Of a stretch of DNA of 64,000 bases, positions 41,674 through 50,363 are shown one piece after another. The notes under the pieces were generated by a model that was not told where the DNA came from, searched no databases, and saw only the letters and a list, made by a program, of their open reading frames with translations. Origin of the DNA: Streptomyces collinus Tu 365 (GTDB taxonomy: Bacteria; Actinomycetota; Actinomycetes; Streptomycetales; Streptomycetaceae); contig NC_021985.1 in NCBI RefSeq assembly GCF_000444875.1, positions 248,001 through 312,000 on the forward strand. The letters are read 5' to 3'. A program made the translations under genes and the position numbers. Numbering within the stretch: position 1 is the first letter of the stretch; each line of letters opens with the position of its first letter.

Positions 41674-41701
41674 GGGGTGGATCCACCAACGGATCCACCC
41701 C
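41674..41701. promoter_or_regulatory. 11-bp perfect inverted repeat, candidate LysR-binding site
   Basis: GGGGTGGATCC-ACCAAC-GGATCCACCCC. It lies 20 bases before the carboxymuconolactone-decarboxylase start and 72 bases from the lysR start. Within it TGGATCCACCAACGGATCCA gives a T-n-A type dyad as in LysR boxes. Its closeness to the target start suggests repression or a leader hairpin. Confidence 0.55.
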
Positions 41702-41721
41702 AACCACTCAAGGAGCCCGCC

Positions 41722-42051
41722 GTGTACACGGACCCCGACGATCTCAAGCGCGCTCGTTCGGTCGGCGCCAATGCCCCGGTGGAGTTCGCGGCCTGGCGCG
41801 CCTTCCAGGACGCCGTCGACCGGGAGGACGGTGCGGTCCCGCGGCGCTACCGCGAGCTGATCTCCGTGGCGGTGGCGTTGGTGACCCAGTGCGCGTACTG
41901 CCTCGACGTGCACACCGCCGCCGCCCGCCGACACGGGGTGACCGCCGAGGAACTGGCCGAGACCGCCTTCGTCACCGCCGCGGTCCGCGCGGGCGGAACC
42001 CTGGCCCATGCACTCATGGCCGACCGCCTCTACGAGGAGCATGGCCACTAG
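41722..42051 (+). CDS. carboxymuconolactone decarboxylase / AhpD-family protein
   Basis: 109 residues from GTG 41722 with AAGGAG seven bases upstream. The AhpD core with a CxxC pair and following histidine is visible in VTQCAYCLDVHTAAARRHGV, then TAEELAETAFVTAAVRAGG. Such proteins act as peroxide-reducing disulphide enzymes or decarboxylases; the CxxC favours the redox type. It is probably the target of the divergent LysR. Confidence 0.88.
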   Translation: MYTDPDDLKRARSVGANAPVEFAAWRAFQDAVDREDGAVPRRYRELISVAVALVTQCAYCLDVHTAAARRHGVTAEELAETAFVTAAVRAGGTLAHALMADRLYEEHGH

Positions 42052-42278
42052 TCGGCGAGCCCCCGGAGACTGCACGGCCCCCGGGGGCTCACGCACACCA
42101 GGTTCTTGGCCTGGGGCGCCGGCTCCGGCTCACCGTCCTTGGCGGCGCTCGCCTTGCGCTTGGGCACCTCGGTCTTCAAGCCGGCTGCCTTCACCGTCTC
42201 GTCCGCGAGCCGCAGGGCGGTCTCACCCGTGAGCGAGGCGGTCTGCAGGGCGTACACGTCGAGGAAGATGCGGTTCAC
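42048..42278 (-). pseudogene. cas7: cas7 (type I-E) remnant with large internal deletion
   Basis: GTG 42278 overlaps the cse2 stop as GTGA, as in intact type I-E operons. The first 13 codons (NRIFLDVYALQT) match the conserved Cas7/Cse4 start (xRTILDVHALQT). The sequence then jumps to a later segment (LADETVKAAGLKTEVPKRKA) and ends out of frame (QAKNLVCVSPRG, instead of an AKxLVFLSxRQ pattern). About two-thirds of the gene is missing. It overlaps the 3' end of the converging gene. Confidence 0.65.
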
Positions 42279-42760
42279 GAGGCGTCCTTGTCGGTGTACG
42301 TGGTGGCGGTGGTGTCCGTGGTGGCGCGGTCGGCGGCAGCGGCAGGGCGGCCGGTGGGCTTGTCGTGCCAGGTGTGGAAGGAGCGGCCCCGTTCCCTGCG
42401 GACGGTGTCCGCGCCGCCGGGCCGCTGCCCGGTGTAGAGCTGTCCGGCGGGCAACGCGTGGTCGAGTTCGATGTCTTCGAGGCGCAGCAGGACGACGATG
42501 TCGCGCAGCCGCTGGGCGCAGGTGGTCAGGTCGGCGGCGGTGCCGGCGCGGCCCAGGCGTTTGTGGATGGGGGGTGCGATCTCGCCGGGTTTCATCATCC
42601 GGCGCACCGCGGCGCCCAGGCCGCGGCGGCGGTCCGGCCGGTCGGCCTGGTACATGCCGGTGCGGCGGGACTGCTGGTGCAGTGCGTAGAGGGTGAGGGC
42701 GACATGCAGGGCGTCCTCGGCCCTGGCCAGTTCCTGCTCGATCAGCGGCCGGGCGCCGCA
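42275..42760 (-). pseudogene. cse2: cse2/casB (type I-E) remnant, 5' truncated
   Basis: The frame ending at 42275 contains RPLIEQELARAEDALHVALT, LYALHQQSRRTGMYQADRPD, GLGAAVRRMM, AQRLRDIVVLLRLEDIELDH and QRPGGADTVRRERGRSFHTW. These are hallmarks of the Cascade small subunit Cse2 (HxALTLxAxHQQ, RGLVxxLRxxxIxLDY, QxPGGADxVRRxWGRxFY). The first about 50-60 residues are missing, and no cas3, cse1, cas5, cas6, cas1, cas2 or repeat array is adjacent. Confidence 0.72.
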
Positions 42761-43022
42761 CGGGCAACGGCCTCGCCGGCCGGCTTCTTCAACTCCGCCT
42801 GGTCATGTTTCCGCTCGCCGTCATCACGGTCACCGCCGCGCTTTCAAGCCCCTGCCGACAACGCCGCCTGTGCCGCCTTTGCCGACCCTCTGGACGCGAT
42901 ACTTGGCGTTTGAGCAAGCTCGTTGGCGACTGAGCGACCCGTAGCGGAGTGTCGGGGCTCATCTTGGGAAGGTGGATCGGTGGGGTAGCGCGGGCCGGGT
43001 CTCGGAGCAGGAGGGGCGTTGC

Positions 43023-43883
43023 GTGTTCGAGGAGTTTTCCACCAGGACGGTGCGCACCAGTGAGGCATCCATTTTCGTTCGATACGGGGGCGAGGGCCCG
43101 CCTCTTCTGTTGTTGCATGGCCACCCGCGTACGTCGGCGACATGGCACCGGGTCGCGCCCGTCCTGGTGCGGCGCGGTTTCAGCGTCGTCTGCCCCGACC
43201 TGCGTGGGTACGGACGCTCCCGCGGTCCGGCGCCCACTCTGGATCACGTTCCGCACGCCAAGCGCGCCGTTGCCAAGGACATGGTCGAGGTCATGCAAAC
43301 GCTCGGGCATCAGCGCTTCGGTCTCGTCGGTCACGACCGAGGGGCTGCCGTGGCGCTCCGCCTGGTGCTGGACCACCCGTCCGCGGTGACCCGGGTGGCG
43401 TTCCTGGACGGCCTGCCCCTGAGCGAGCACCTGACCCGTGCGGATGCCCGGTTCGCCACCGCATGGTGGCACTGGTTCTTCTTCGCACAGCCAGAGATCC
43501 CCGAACGCGTCATCAACGCTGATCCCGACGCCTGGTACCGCGGAGACCCCGAAGCCATGGGGCAGGAGAATCACGACGAGTGGCGAACCGCCACCCGCAA
43601 TCCAGACGTCGTCCGCGCCATGCTGGAGGACTACCGCGCCGGGCTCACCGTGGACCGCCAACACGAGGAGGCGGACCGCGCCCGAGGGACGCGGATAGAC
43701 TGCCCCGTCCTGGTCCTGTGGTCCTTGCGAGACGATCTCGAGGACCTGTACGGCGACCCGCGTACCATCTGGCGCGACTGGGCCGACGACGTCCGAGGCC
43801 ACGGCATCGACGCCGGCCATCATGTGGCCGAGGAAGCCCCCGGCCCCCTCTCCGCCGCCCTGGGCGGCTTCTTCAACGGCTGA
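43023..43883 (+). CDS. alpha/beta hydrolase, haloacetate dehalogenase-like
   Basis: 286 residues from GTG 43023 with GGAGG eight bases upstream. Alpha/beta hydrolase marks: oxyanion region LLLLHGHPRTSATWHRVAP, nucleophile elbow VGHDRGA, and catalytic histidine in GIDAGHHVAEEAPG. The nucleophile is aspartate (GHDRG), as in haloacetate/fluoroacetate dehalogenases and epoxide hydrolases, not serine. DLRGYGRS and the LVLWSLRDDLE acid region fit the dehalogenase side. An upstream start at 42972 lacks a good ribosome-binding site. Confidence 0.85.
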   Translation: MFEEFSTRTVRTSEASIFVRYGGEGPPLLLLHGHPRTSATWHRVAPVLVRRGFSVVCPDLRGYGRSRGPAPTLDHVPHAKRAVAKDMVEVMQTLGHQRFGLVGHDRGAAVALRLVLDHPSAVTRVAFLDGLPLSEHLTRADARFATAWWHWFFFAQPEIPERVINADPDAWYRGDPEAMGQENHDEWRTATRNPDVVRAMLEDYRAGLTVDRQHEEADRARGTRIDCPVLVLWSLRDDLEDLYGDPRTIWRDWADDVRGHGIDAGHHVAEEAPGPLSAALGGFFNG

Positions 43884-43951
43884 GGCTGCTCGCTCCGCCG
43901 TCGGAGAGGCGGGCGTCTCCCACGACCGAGCGTGTACGGGAAAAGGTGAAC

Positions 43952-43979
43952 CCACTCGCTCGTGCTTGGGTGCGAGTGG
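43952..43979 (+). terminator. hairpin downstream of the hydrolase
   Basis: CCACTCGC, 12 bases, GCGAGTGG (8-bp perfect stem), 68 bases after the hydrolase stop. The remaining 43980-44260 holds only a possible truncated ORF start at 44172 (ATG with AGAGGG upstream, MSEMAPSVDLKRHLRVV) that runs into the next, opposite gene. Confidence 0.45.
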
Positions 43980-44260
43980 TTCCTGAAGGCAGCCGGCCAA
44001 GAGGCGATCTACGCATCAACTAAGCAGAAGCGCAGGGTGCCATCACGCGCTGCAGCCCCCTTCCTGCCGTTATGACATCCATAGCGACTGCTATTTGGAA
44101 GTCACGACGCTGCTGTCTGACGTCCTGCCGAGACCGGGGAGCGAAGCCAGCCACGAGAAGAGGGATCAGCCATGTCGGAGATGGCTCCGAGCGTCGACCT
44201 GAAGCGTCACCTGCGTGTTGTACGTCCTCCGTGTGGCCATCATGACTTGGCTTCCCCGTC

Positions 44261-44677
44261 TCACTTCGCAGCTATCCGCTCAAGGCCGTCCTGGAGTAGG
44301 CGGACGGCCTCCTCCGCCTCCGTGTACTCCTCTGCACTCGCCAGAACAGTGCCGAACGTGCCACCACTCTCGGCAGTCATGGCCCGCCAGCGCAGGACCG
44401 GTTCGAGCGCGTTGAGGGCACCGGAGAGGAACCAGGCCATGCGGCCGTGGGTGCGAGCGAGAGAGATCGCCAGGACGGCGAGCGTTTCCCGCAGGTGTTC
44501 CAGCCGGTCGATCTGCGGCAATGCCTCCTGGACGTCCGACGGCCCGACAACCTTCCGCAGCCCGGCCTCGGTCTCAAGCGCAAGAGCCCGGTCGCTCGGA
44601 GCCAGCTCCCACACCCGGTCACGGATCTGCTGCTCGGCTTCCTCGGCCAGCATCGCGACGATTCTCCGCATGTCCAT
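44261..44677 (-). CDS. hypothetical helical protein
   Basis: 138 residues from ATG 44677 (a GTG at 44686 and ATG at 44671 are alternatives). Strongly helical and charged: MRRIVAMLAEEAEQQIRDRV, LEHLRETLAVLAISLARTHG, EEAVRLLQDGLERIAAK. No membrane segment or signal peptide. It is preceded 45 bases upstream by the stop of the HTH membrane protein on the same strand, so it may be in that operon. Family not recognised. Confidence 0.6.
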   Translation of the reverse strand: MDMRRIVAMLAEEAEQQIRDRVWELAPSDRALALETEAGLRKVVGPSDVQEALPQIDRLEHLRETLAVLAISLARTHGRMAWFLSGALNALEPVLRWRAMTAESGGTFGTVLASAEEYTEAEEAVRLLQDGLERIAAK

Positions 44678-44722
44678 GCAGCCCACTCTAGGCTGGTTGG
44701 CCCGAGCAGCTCCCAGGTTCCC

Positions 44723-46129
44723 TCAAGCGTCGGTGGGTACCCACTGACGCACACCGTGGTCGTTCGTGCCGTACCAGTAGTGGGGCAGGCCCTTGATGCT
44801 GCTGGTGCGGAAGGGGTGGCCGTGGTCGTCGATGCGGACCGTGCCGGTGCGGCCCTGCGAGGACCAGTCCAGTTCCAGGTACCAGGCGCAGTCGTATGCC
44901 TCGGTCGTCGCGGTGACCTGCAGCACCTCCGGGTCCTCGGCGGAGACGCGGTAGGGGAACTGAACCGCGGGGACGGAGTTTCCGCTGTCGTTGCCGGGGC
45001 GCGCATGGGCGATCGGGCGGTCGACGTCCAGGTTCACGGAGAAGTTCCGGGGCGGCAGATCACTGCCGCAGCCCTGGCCCATGGCGTACGCGTTGCCCGT
45101 GACCGGGGTGCCGCGGCTGACGATACGTACCCGGAGGGCAGCGAGGACCACGGTCGTGGACGACTTCCCCTGTACCGAGATCTGCACCATCGTCTGCCGC
45201 CCAGGTACCGCCTGCTGCGTCGCTGCCCACACTCCGGCGTCCTGTTCTACCGGCGGCGGGGGCACCTGGGCCGGCTCCTTGCCGATGACGTAGTCGTGCC
45301 CGCAACCGCCGTCCCAGATCTGCGAGTCGGCGGTCCACGCGAGCGGTACACCGGTTGGCACGGGGGCGTCGCTCTTCGTCCCAGCCGACGATCGGTCCTT
45401 CGACTCGGGGCTCCCTGAAGCCCGTACTCCTGCGGAGGGCGACTCCGGAGAACGGCTGCGGGAGGGGCTGACCGCAGTGGCCTGCGGGTGGTGTGACGTG
45501 CCGGTTCCTGTCGTGCGGGACTGACCGGGGGCCTTGGCGGAGTTGTCGTGAGACCGGTCGGCCGACAGCGCCGACATACTGCCCAGCGTCACCAGCAGTA
45601 CGGTGGCCGTGGCTGTGCCGGCGACGGTACGACGACGGCGGTACCAGGGCCGTCCAGTTGAGCGGACCGCATCGCACTGGGCCGTCGACTCGCAACTGCC
45701 CGGTCCGGAAGCCTCGGGAGCGGCGATGCCGTCGGCGCCGCCACCCAGACTGCGCGTGCTGCCACCCGCACGCGCCGCTGTCCGGCTGTCCGGACCCGAA
45801 GCCCGCCCGTCCCCTGTCGGCCCCGGTGCCCCCTCGGTCTTTGTCTGCTCCGCTGCCTCCTCCCCCGCCCTCGGCCTCTGTCGTGCCATCACCGCGAGCA
45901 GCCACAGGCGGTGCAGATCGAGGCGTTCCTCCGGTGTTGCTCCGCAGAAGGCAGCCAACCGCTCCACCGGGACGTAGTCCTGCGGGACCGCCTGTCCCGC
46001 GCAGTAGCGGTGCAGCGTGGAGGTGTTCATGCCGAGACGGCGGGCCAGTGAGCCGTAGCTCCGGTCCGTGCGGTCCTTCAGCCGGCGCAGCAGCGCCGCG
46101 AACTGCTCGACGTCGTCCTCGGTCGACAC
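44723..46129 (-). CDS. XRE-type HTH protein with one membrane segment and extracellular domain
   Basis: 468 residues from GTG 46129. An N-terminal HTH (about 10-65; LARRLGMNTSTLHRYCAGQA) as in Streptomyces helix-turn-helix proteins is followed by a low-complexity linker, a single hydrophobic helix (about 175-195; TVAGTATATVLLVTLGSMSA) and an exterior part with a serine/proline linker and a beta-rich domain (DSQIWDGGCGHDYVIGKEPA to WYLELDWSSQGRTGTVRIDD). This inside-HTH, outside-sensor plan suggests a one-component membrane regulator. The ligand is unknown. Confidence 0.75.
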   Translation of the reverse strand: MSTEDDVEQFAALLRRLKDRTDRSYGSLARRLGMNTSTLHRYCAGQAVPQDYVPVERLAAFCGATPEERLDLHRLWLLAVMARQRPRAGEEAAEQTKTEGAPGPTGDGRASGPDSRTAARAGGSTRSLGGGADGIAAPEASGPGSCESTAQCDAVRSTGRPWYRRRRTVAGTATATVLLVTLGSMSALSADRSHDNSAKAPGQSRTTGTGTSHHPQATAVSPSRSRSPESPSAGVRASGSPESKDRSSAGTKSDAPVPTGVPLAWTADSQIWDGGCGHDYVIGKEPAQVPPPPVEQDAGVWAATQQAVPGRQTMVQISVQGKSSTTVVLAALRVRIVSRGTPVTGNAYAMGQGCGSDLPPRNFSVNLDVDRPIAHARPGNDSGNSVPAVQFPYRVSAEDPEVLQVTATTEAYDCAWYLELDWSSQGRTGTVRIDDHGHPFRTSSIKGLPHYWYGTNDHGVRQWVPTDA

Positions 46130-46410
46130 CGCTCCCCCAACCTCCCACGCGTTCCCGTATCTCAGGCGATCCATATACCTGCACGTCAGATGGGACGGGA
46201 CGGTTCCACCCTCGCCGAGCAGGCGTCCGGCGTCGCGCGGAGCCATCAGGTCAAGCGACGCATCTGACCGCTGCCTGACACGTACTGAGCCGTCGCCGGC
46301 CTCGTCTCCGACCGCACCGTCACCGTCTGAAACAGGCCGCGAGCAGGCCAAACACGACCCGCCCGCTATCGCGCACCAACTCGTAAGTAGGCGTAGGACA
46401 GGGAATCAAC

Positions 46411-46470
46411 GAGGCTCCCGCACTGCTGAGTTGAGACGGCGAACACCTCTCTCACCGGCACAGGAGCCTC
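46411..46470. mobile_element. short inverted-repeat relic of an insertion sequence
   Basis: GAGGCTCCCG at 46411-46420 and its near complement CAGGAGCCTC at 46461-46470 (9 of 10 paired) bound 60 bases with no coding capacity. The layout looks like the two outer ends of an insertion element left after loss of the middle, or a tiny MITE. The rest of 46130-46527 shows no gene. Confidence 0.35.
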
Positions 46471-46527
46471 GTGCGTTGCGGGACACCGGCCGGCCACCCG
46501 ATCAGTGGTCACACTGAAAGAGCTCAG

Positions 46528-46719
46528 TCAGCCGACGACTCCGATGACATAGAGCAGCCCCACGAGCGCGAGCATGACACCGATCGCACGAAAGGCCACA
46601 GCATTGCTTTGATCGAAACGCCCACTGGCTCTGCTTCCGACAGCTTTGGAGAAGGTGGGTCCGAACACTGCGATAGCCACCCCGAACGCGGTAACCAGCA
46701 CACCCACAAGAACATGCAT
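46528..46719 (-). CDS. small two-helix membrane protein
   Basis: 63 residues from ATG 46719. Two hydrophobic helices (about 3-22, VLVGVLVTAFGVAIAVFGPT, and about 43-62, FRAIGVMLALVGLLYVIGVV) flank a polar loop (SKAVGSRASGRFDQSN). GGACAG lies just upstream. It is the second tiny membrane protein downstream of the RHS gene on the same strand. No family was recognised. Confidence 0.6.
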   Translation of the reverse strand: MHVLVGVLVTAFGVAIAVFGPTFSKAVGSRASGRFDQSNAVAFRAIGVMLALVGLLYVIGVVG

Positions 46720-46779
46720 GACTGTCCTTACTGGTCAAGACTGTGGGCGCCCACAGAGAGCGCCCACAGAAGAACTCCT

Positions 46780-46917
46780 CTACTTGCTGCGTCGCCGACT
46801 TCTGGCATAGAGACCGATCATCACTATCGCAGCGATGACGAAGAGGCCAACCATCAGGTACGGGGACCAGGAAGGTCCAGCGGGCCTACCATTGGCCAGT
46901 TGAAGAAGGCTCTGCAT
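46780..46917 (-). CDS. small single-pass membrane protein after the RHS gene
   Basis: 45 residues from ATG 46917 with GAGG nine bases upstream. One hydrophobic helix (about 19-37; YLMVGLFVIAAIVMIGLYA) is followed by a basic tail (RSRRRSK), giving an N-out, C-in topology. It starts 20 bases after the RHS stop, so it is probably translated from the same message. Immunity proteins of RHS toxins are often encoded right there, but this is much shorter than usual ones. Confidence 0.6.
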   Translation of the reverse strand: MQSLLQLANGRPAGPSWSPYLMVGLFVIAAIVMIGLYARSRRRSK

Positions 46918-46937
46918 GGGCGTATGCCTCGTTTTCC

Positions 46938-49900
46938 TTAGAAGGTGTACTTGACCGTTCCTGAACACTTGCCGGTACTTCCACCCGTGCCGACACCTTC
47001 CGACCCATCCGTAGCGACAGACAGGTCCGCAGGACCTAGCCCGCACGCCACTTCGCCGGTCCATCCCGGCCCCGCTGAGCCTGAGGCCAGACCCAGGTCA
47101 CCACTTACTCCGGGGGTGCCAAGTCCTACGGACAGGTACGGGTGGACGCCGCCGTCCTCGTTGATGCTTGCGCCAGCGCCTATGCACACCCAGTAGCAAG
47201 CCTCGCCCCCCACGTCGAGCGACAGCAACCCGTTGGGGTCGATGCGGTTGACGGGGTCGCCCTCGGCGTAGAGGTAGGGGTTCTGTTCCTGGCCGGAGGG
47301 GTCGGACTGGGTGAAGCGGCTGACGTTGGCGTCGTAGTAGCGGGCCTTGAGGTGGTACAGGCCGGTGGGGTCCTGGTAGTTGCCGGCGAAGCGGTAGGGC
47401 TGGGCCACCGGTTCCGTCGACTGGGCGAGCAGACGAACACCGCGGGGGCTGTACGTGTAGGTGTCGACCTTGTTGCCGTCCACGTCCACCAGACCGATCA
47501 CCGAGCCGATCGCGTCGGTGAGGTAGTAGTACGCCTTGCCCCCGGTCGTCATGGAGTTCAAGGTGCCCCCGGGCTCGCGGTTGAAGCCCATGTCCACGCC
47601 GGCGGTCGTCTTGGCGGACAGGCCGAGGGGGCCGTTGTGGAAGTAGGTGTCACCGAGGCGGATACGCTCGCTCTGGTCGGTGGAGCCGTACTGGCCGTCG
47701 TAGGTCTTGTTGTTGACCGTGATCGACGACATCTGGGAGTGGTCGGTCCAGGTCTCGCCGGTGCGGGTGTAGTCGTCGGTGGAGGCGCCTGCGGTCTCGT
47801 TGCCGATGGCGTCGTAGGACCAGCTTCCGCTGGTGCTGGACTTGGCGGTGAGTTCCTGGGCGTCGTTGTAGGTGTAGGTGGTGCCGCGCGGGCAGCCCTG
47901 GTCGGCGCCCTGGGAGGTGAGGTTGCCGGCCAGGTCGTAGCAGTACTGCCAGGAGTCGGCGATCGTGCCGTTCTTCTCCTCCTTGGCGTAGGAGAAGCGG
48001 CCCGCGCCGTCGTAGGAGTAGGTGCGCTTCAGCCCGGTGACGTTGTCCGTGCTGGTGCGGATCTTGTTGCCGTCGGTGGCGGCGTTCGTGCCGTAGCCGT
48101 AGGTGTAGCCGAGGTCGACCAGGGTGCCCTGGTCGGAGGTCACCTTGATGTTCTTGGGGCGGCTGGAGGCGTCGACGTCGACCTTCTGCACCGTGCCGCC
48201 GGGGTAGGTGGTCGTGGTGCGGACGTCGTCGTTGTTGTAATCGTACGTCGTCACCGCACCCTGCGGGTCCTTCAGCTCCTTGAGCTTGTTGACCTCGTTC
48301 CAGGTGTAGTCGACCTTCCCCGCGGGGTCCTGGTAGTAGTCCACGTTGCCCGCCGGGGTGTAGGCCAGCAGCGTCTGGGAGCCGTCCTGGAGGTGACGGA
48401 CCGTCTCGCGCTGCAGCGGGTCGAACTCGTACTTCACCGTCCCCGTGCCGTCCGAGCGCTGGACCAGGTTGCCGTCGCCGTCGTACCAGTACTCGACCTT
48501 CACCGAGTTCGGTGCGGAGACGGTGCGGATGCGGTCCATGTTGTCGTACGTGTACGTGAAGGTCACCCCGCGCGCGTCCGTGGCCGACGCCGTGCGGCCC
48601 AGGTCGTCGTAGGTGTACGTCGTCTTGTCCAGCGGTGCCGGCGGCTTGGCCCACTCCAGGTTGCCCTTGGCGTCGTAATGGAAGTCGGTCTGCACCGTCT
48701 TCGTCGACGTCATCTTCGTCTTCTGCGCGCAGCGCTGGCCCTCGAAGCCGCCGCAGGTCGGGGTGGCGGGGTTGTAGTCGTAGGAGACGCTGCCGCCGCC
48801 GGTGCCGGTCTGGGCGACCGAGGTGGTGTTGCCGACCGTGTCGTAGGTGAAGCTCGTCTTCTCGCCGTCGGCGTTGGTGGAGTCCTTCGGTACGTCGCCG
48901 CCGGCGATGGTCTGCCAGGAGTTGACCGTCTTGCCGCCGGTGGGCATCGAGACGGTCTCTAGGTTGTTGCGGGAGTTGAATCCGTAGTCGGTGACGTTGC
49001 CCGGGGTGGTGCCCGCGCCCATCGCGTCGGTGGCCGTGTCGATGTTGTGGTTGGCGTCGAACTTCGTCGAGCGGTGATGCTGCAGCGCGTCCGTCACGTC
49101 GGTGACCTGGCCGTCGCCGTCGTGGTCGTACTTCGTGGCGTGCAGCTCCGGGTCCTTGGCCGTGGTCGTGCCGGCCGCGGTCGCCGACGTGGAGCTGTAG
49201 GTGTACGTCCAGGTCGGGCCCGTGCTCCCGGAGGCGTTGAAGCCGGTGGCGCGCAGCATCGAGGTGACGCGGTTGACGTCGTCGTAGGTGAAGACGGTGA
49301 CCCGGCCTTCGGCGGTGGTGATCTTGGCGACGCGGCCGGAGCCGTCGTAGCCGAAGGTGACGGTCTTGCCCTCGGTGTCGGTGGTGGTGGCCAGGTTGCC
49401 GCTCGGGTCGAGGCTGTAGACGGCGGTGCGGCCGGTGTTGTCCTTGGCCTGCCACTGCGAGGGGTAGGTCTTGACGAGGTCAATCCAGCGGCCCGAGCGG
49501 GTCTCGGTGAGTTTGAAGCCCTTGTTCTCGCCGGTTTCGTCGTGCTGGGCGACGGTGATGCTGCCGTGGTTGCGGTCGGTGACCTTGCTCAGGCAGCCGT
49601 TGGCGTTGTAGGTCTCCTTCGAGCCCGACTTCCACTTCGTCAGCGTGTAGGTGCCGTCCGCGTTCTTCTTCAGGTCCTCCGAGTACCCCTTGGGGGTGGT
49701 GAAGGAGCCGTCGCTGTTCTTGGTGAAGCGGACGGTGGCGCCGGAGGCGTCGTAGAGGATCACCTCGCTGCTGGAGATGGACAGGTAGCGCTCGTACTGC
49801 TGCCACCAGCGCTGCGAGACGCGCCCGTAGGGGGCATCGAGCGAGTTGTACGTCCGCGCCAGCATCAGGCGCTGCCCCACGCCGGCGATGTCGAAGTCCG

Positions 49901-50363
49901 TCGCCGTCAGCATCAGGTTGCCGGTCGAGTAGTCGACCTTCGCCTTCAGAGTGTCCGTGATCGCGAAGCTGGTGTAGCGGTGCCAGGGCACGTTGCCCTG
50001 GCCCTCCGGGACGAGGCTCATCAGCGACGCCTTCGCCGCGACACCCGAGGACGCGGCCTCCTTCCCGGAGGCTGCGGCCTTGGCGTGCGCCCGCTGCTCA
50101 CGCCTCCACGGCGCGTACGCGGTCGGGTTCTTCGACGGCTTCGACTTCACCGGCCGGTTCGCACCGACCTTCACCGCCGGCATCCTGAAGTCGGGGCTGC
50201 CCTTGCCCCACGCCGATACGGGTTTGCCGTCGGCCGCTGTCGCCGTCGTGGCGGGCAGGACCGCCGCCGCGAGCGCCGCCGCCGTCACCACCGCCACGGC
50301 GGCAGCCGCTCCTGATCTCCTCCGCGCATGCCGAAGAGACGTGCCCAAGGCACGTGTGCGCAT
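46938..50363 (-). CDS. exported RHS/YD-repeat protein
   Basis: 1141 residues; ATG 50363 with GGGGGAAAG upstream. An arginine-containing signal peptide (RRRSGAAAAVAVVTAAALAA to ATATA) is followed by a DUF6531-like start (VDYSTGNLMLTATDFDIAGV) and many YD repeats (YDGDGNLVQRSDG, YDDLGRTASATDARG). The RHS-associated core is complete (YRFAGNYQDPTGLYHLKARY, then YDANVSRFTQSDPSGQEQNP, DPVNRIDPNGL). The final about 95 residues are the variable tip, glycine-rich with four cysteines; they match no toxin domain recognised. RHS proteins form shells that enclose a C-terminal toxin or serve as surface proteins. Confidence 0.9.
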   Translation of the reverse strand: MRTRALGTSLRHARRRSGAAAAVAVVTAAALAAAVLPATTATAADGKPVSAWGKGSPDFRMPAVKVGANRPVKSKPSKNPTAYAPWRREQRAHAKAAASGKEAASSGVAAKASLMSLVPEGQGNVPWHRYTSFAITDTLKAKVDYSTGNLMLTATDFDIAGVGQRLMLARTYNSLDAPYGRVSQRWWQQYERYLSISSSEVILYDASGATVRFTKNSDGSFTTPKGYSEDLKKNADGTYTLTKWKSGSKETYNANGCLSKVTDRNHGSITVAQHDETGENKGFKLTETRSGRWIDLVKTYPSQWQAKDNTGRTAVYSLDPSGNLATTTDTEGKTVTFGYDGSGRVAKITTAEGRVTVFTYDDVNRVTSMLRATGFNASGSTGPTWTYTYSSTSATAAGTTTAKDPELHATKYDHDGDGQVTDVTDALQHHRSTKFDANHNIDTATDAMGAGTTPGNVTDYGFNSRNNLETVSMPTGGKTVNSWQTIAGGDVPKDSTNADGEKTSFTYDTVGNTTSVAQTGTGGGSVSYDYNPATPTCGGFEGQRCAQKTKMTSTKTVQTDFHYDAKGNLEWAKPPAPLDKTTYTYDDLGRTASATDARGVTFTYTYDNMDRIRTVSAPNSVKVEYWYDGDGNLVQRSDGTGTVKYEFDPLQRETVRHLQDGSQTLLAYTPAGNVDYYQDPAGKVDYTWNEVNKLKELKDPQGAVTTYDYNNDDVRTTTTYPGGTVQKVDVDASSRPKNIKVTSDQGTLVDLGYTYGYGTNAATDGNKIRTSTDNVTGLKRTYSYDGAGRFSYAKEEKNGTIADSWQYCYDLAGNLTSQGADQGCPRGTTYTYNDAQELTAKSSTSGSWSYDAIGNETAGASTDDYTRTGETWTDHSQMSSITVNNKTYDGQYGSTDQSERIRLGDTYFHNGPLGLSAKTTAGVDMGFNREPGGTLNSMTTGGKAYYYLTDAIGSVIGLVDVDGNKVDTYTYSPRGVRLLAQSTEPVAQPYRFAGNYQDPTGLYHLKARYYDANVSRFTQSDPSGQEQNPYLYAEGDPVNRIDPNGLLSLDVGGEACYWVCIGAGASINEDGGVHPYLSVGLGTPGVSGDLGLASGSAGPGWTGEVACGLGPADLSVATDGSEGVGTGGSTGKCSGTVKYTF

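Noticed and set aside
42760..43022. Search for a CRISPR array beside the cas remnants
   Set aside because: No repeated 28-29 base unit was found here or on the other side, so no array is claimed.
44172..44260. Short plus-strand ORF start (MSEMAPSVDLKRHLRVV)
   Set aside because: It has a fair ribosome-binding site but runs at once into antisense of the next gene. It may be a clipped gene start, too little to annotate.
47142..48962. 606-codon plus-strand frame opposite the RHS gene
   Set aside because: Low-complexity valine/glycine-rich translation; the minus-strand RHS repeats explain the long open frame.
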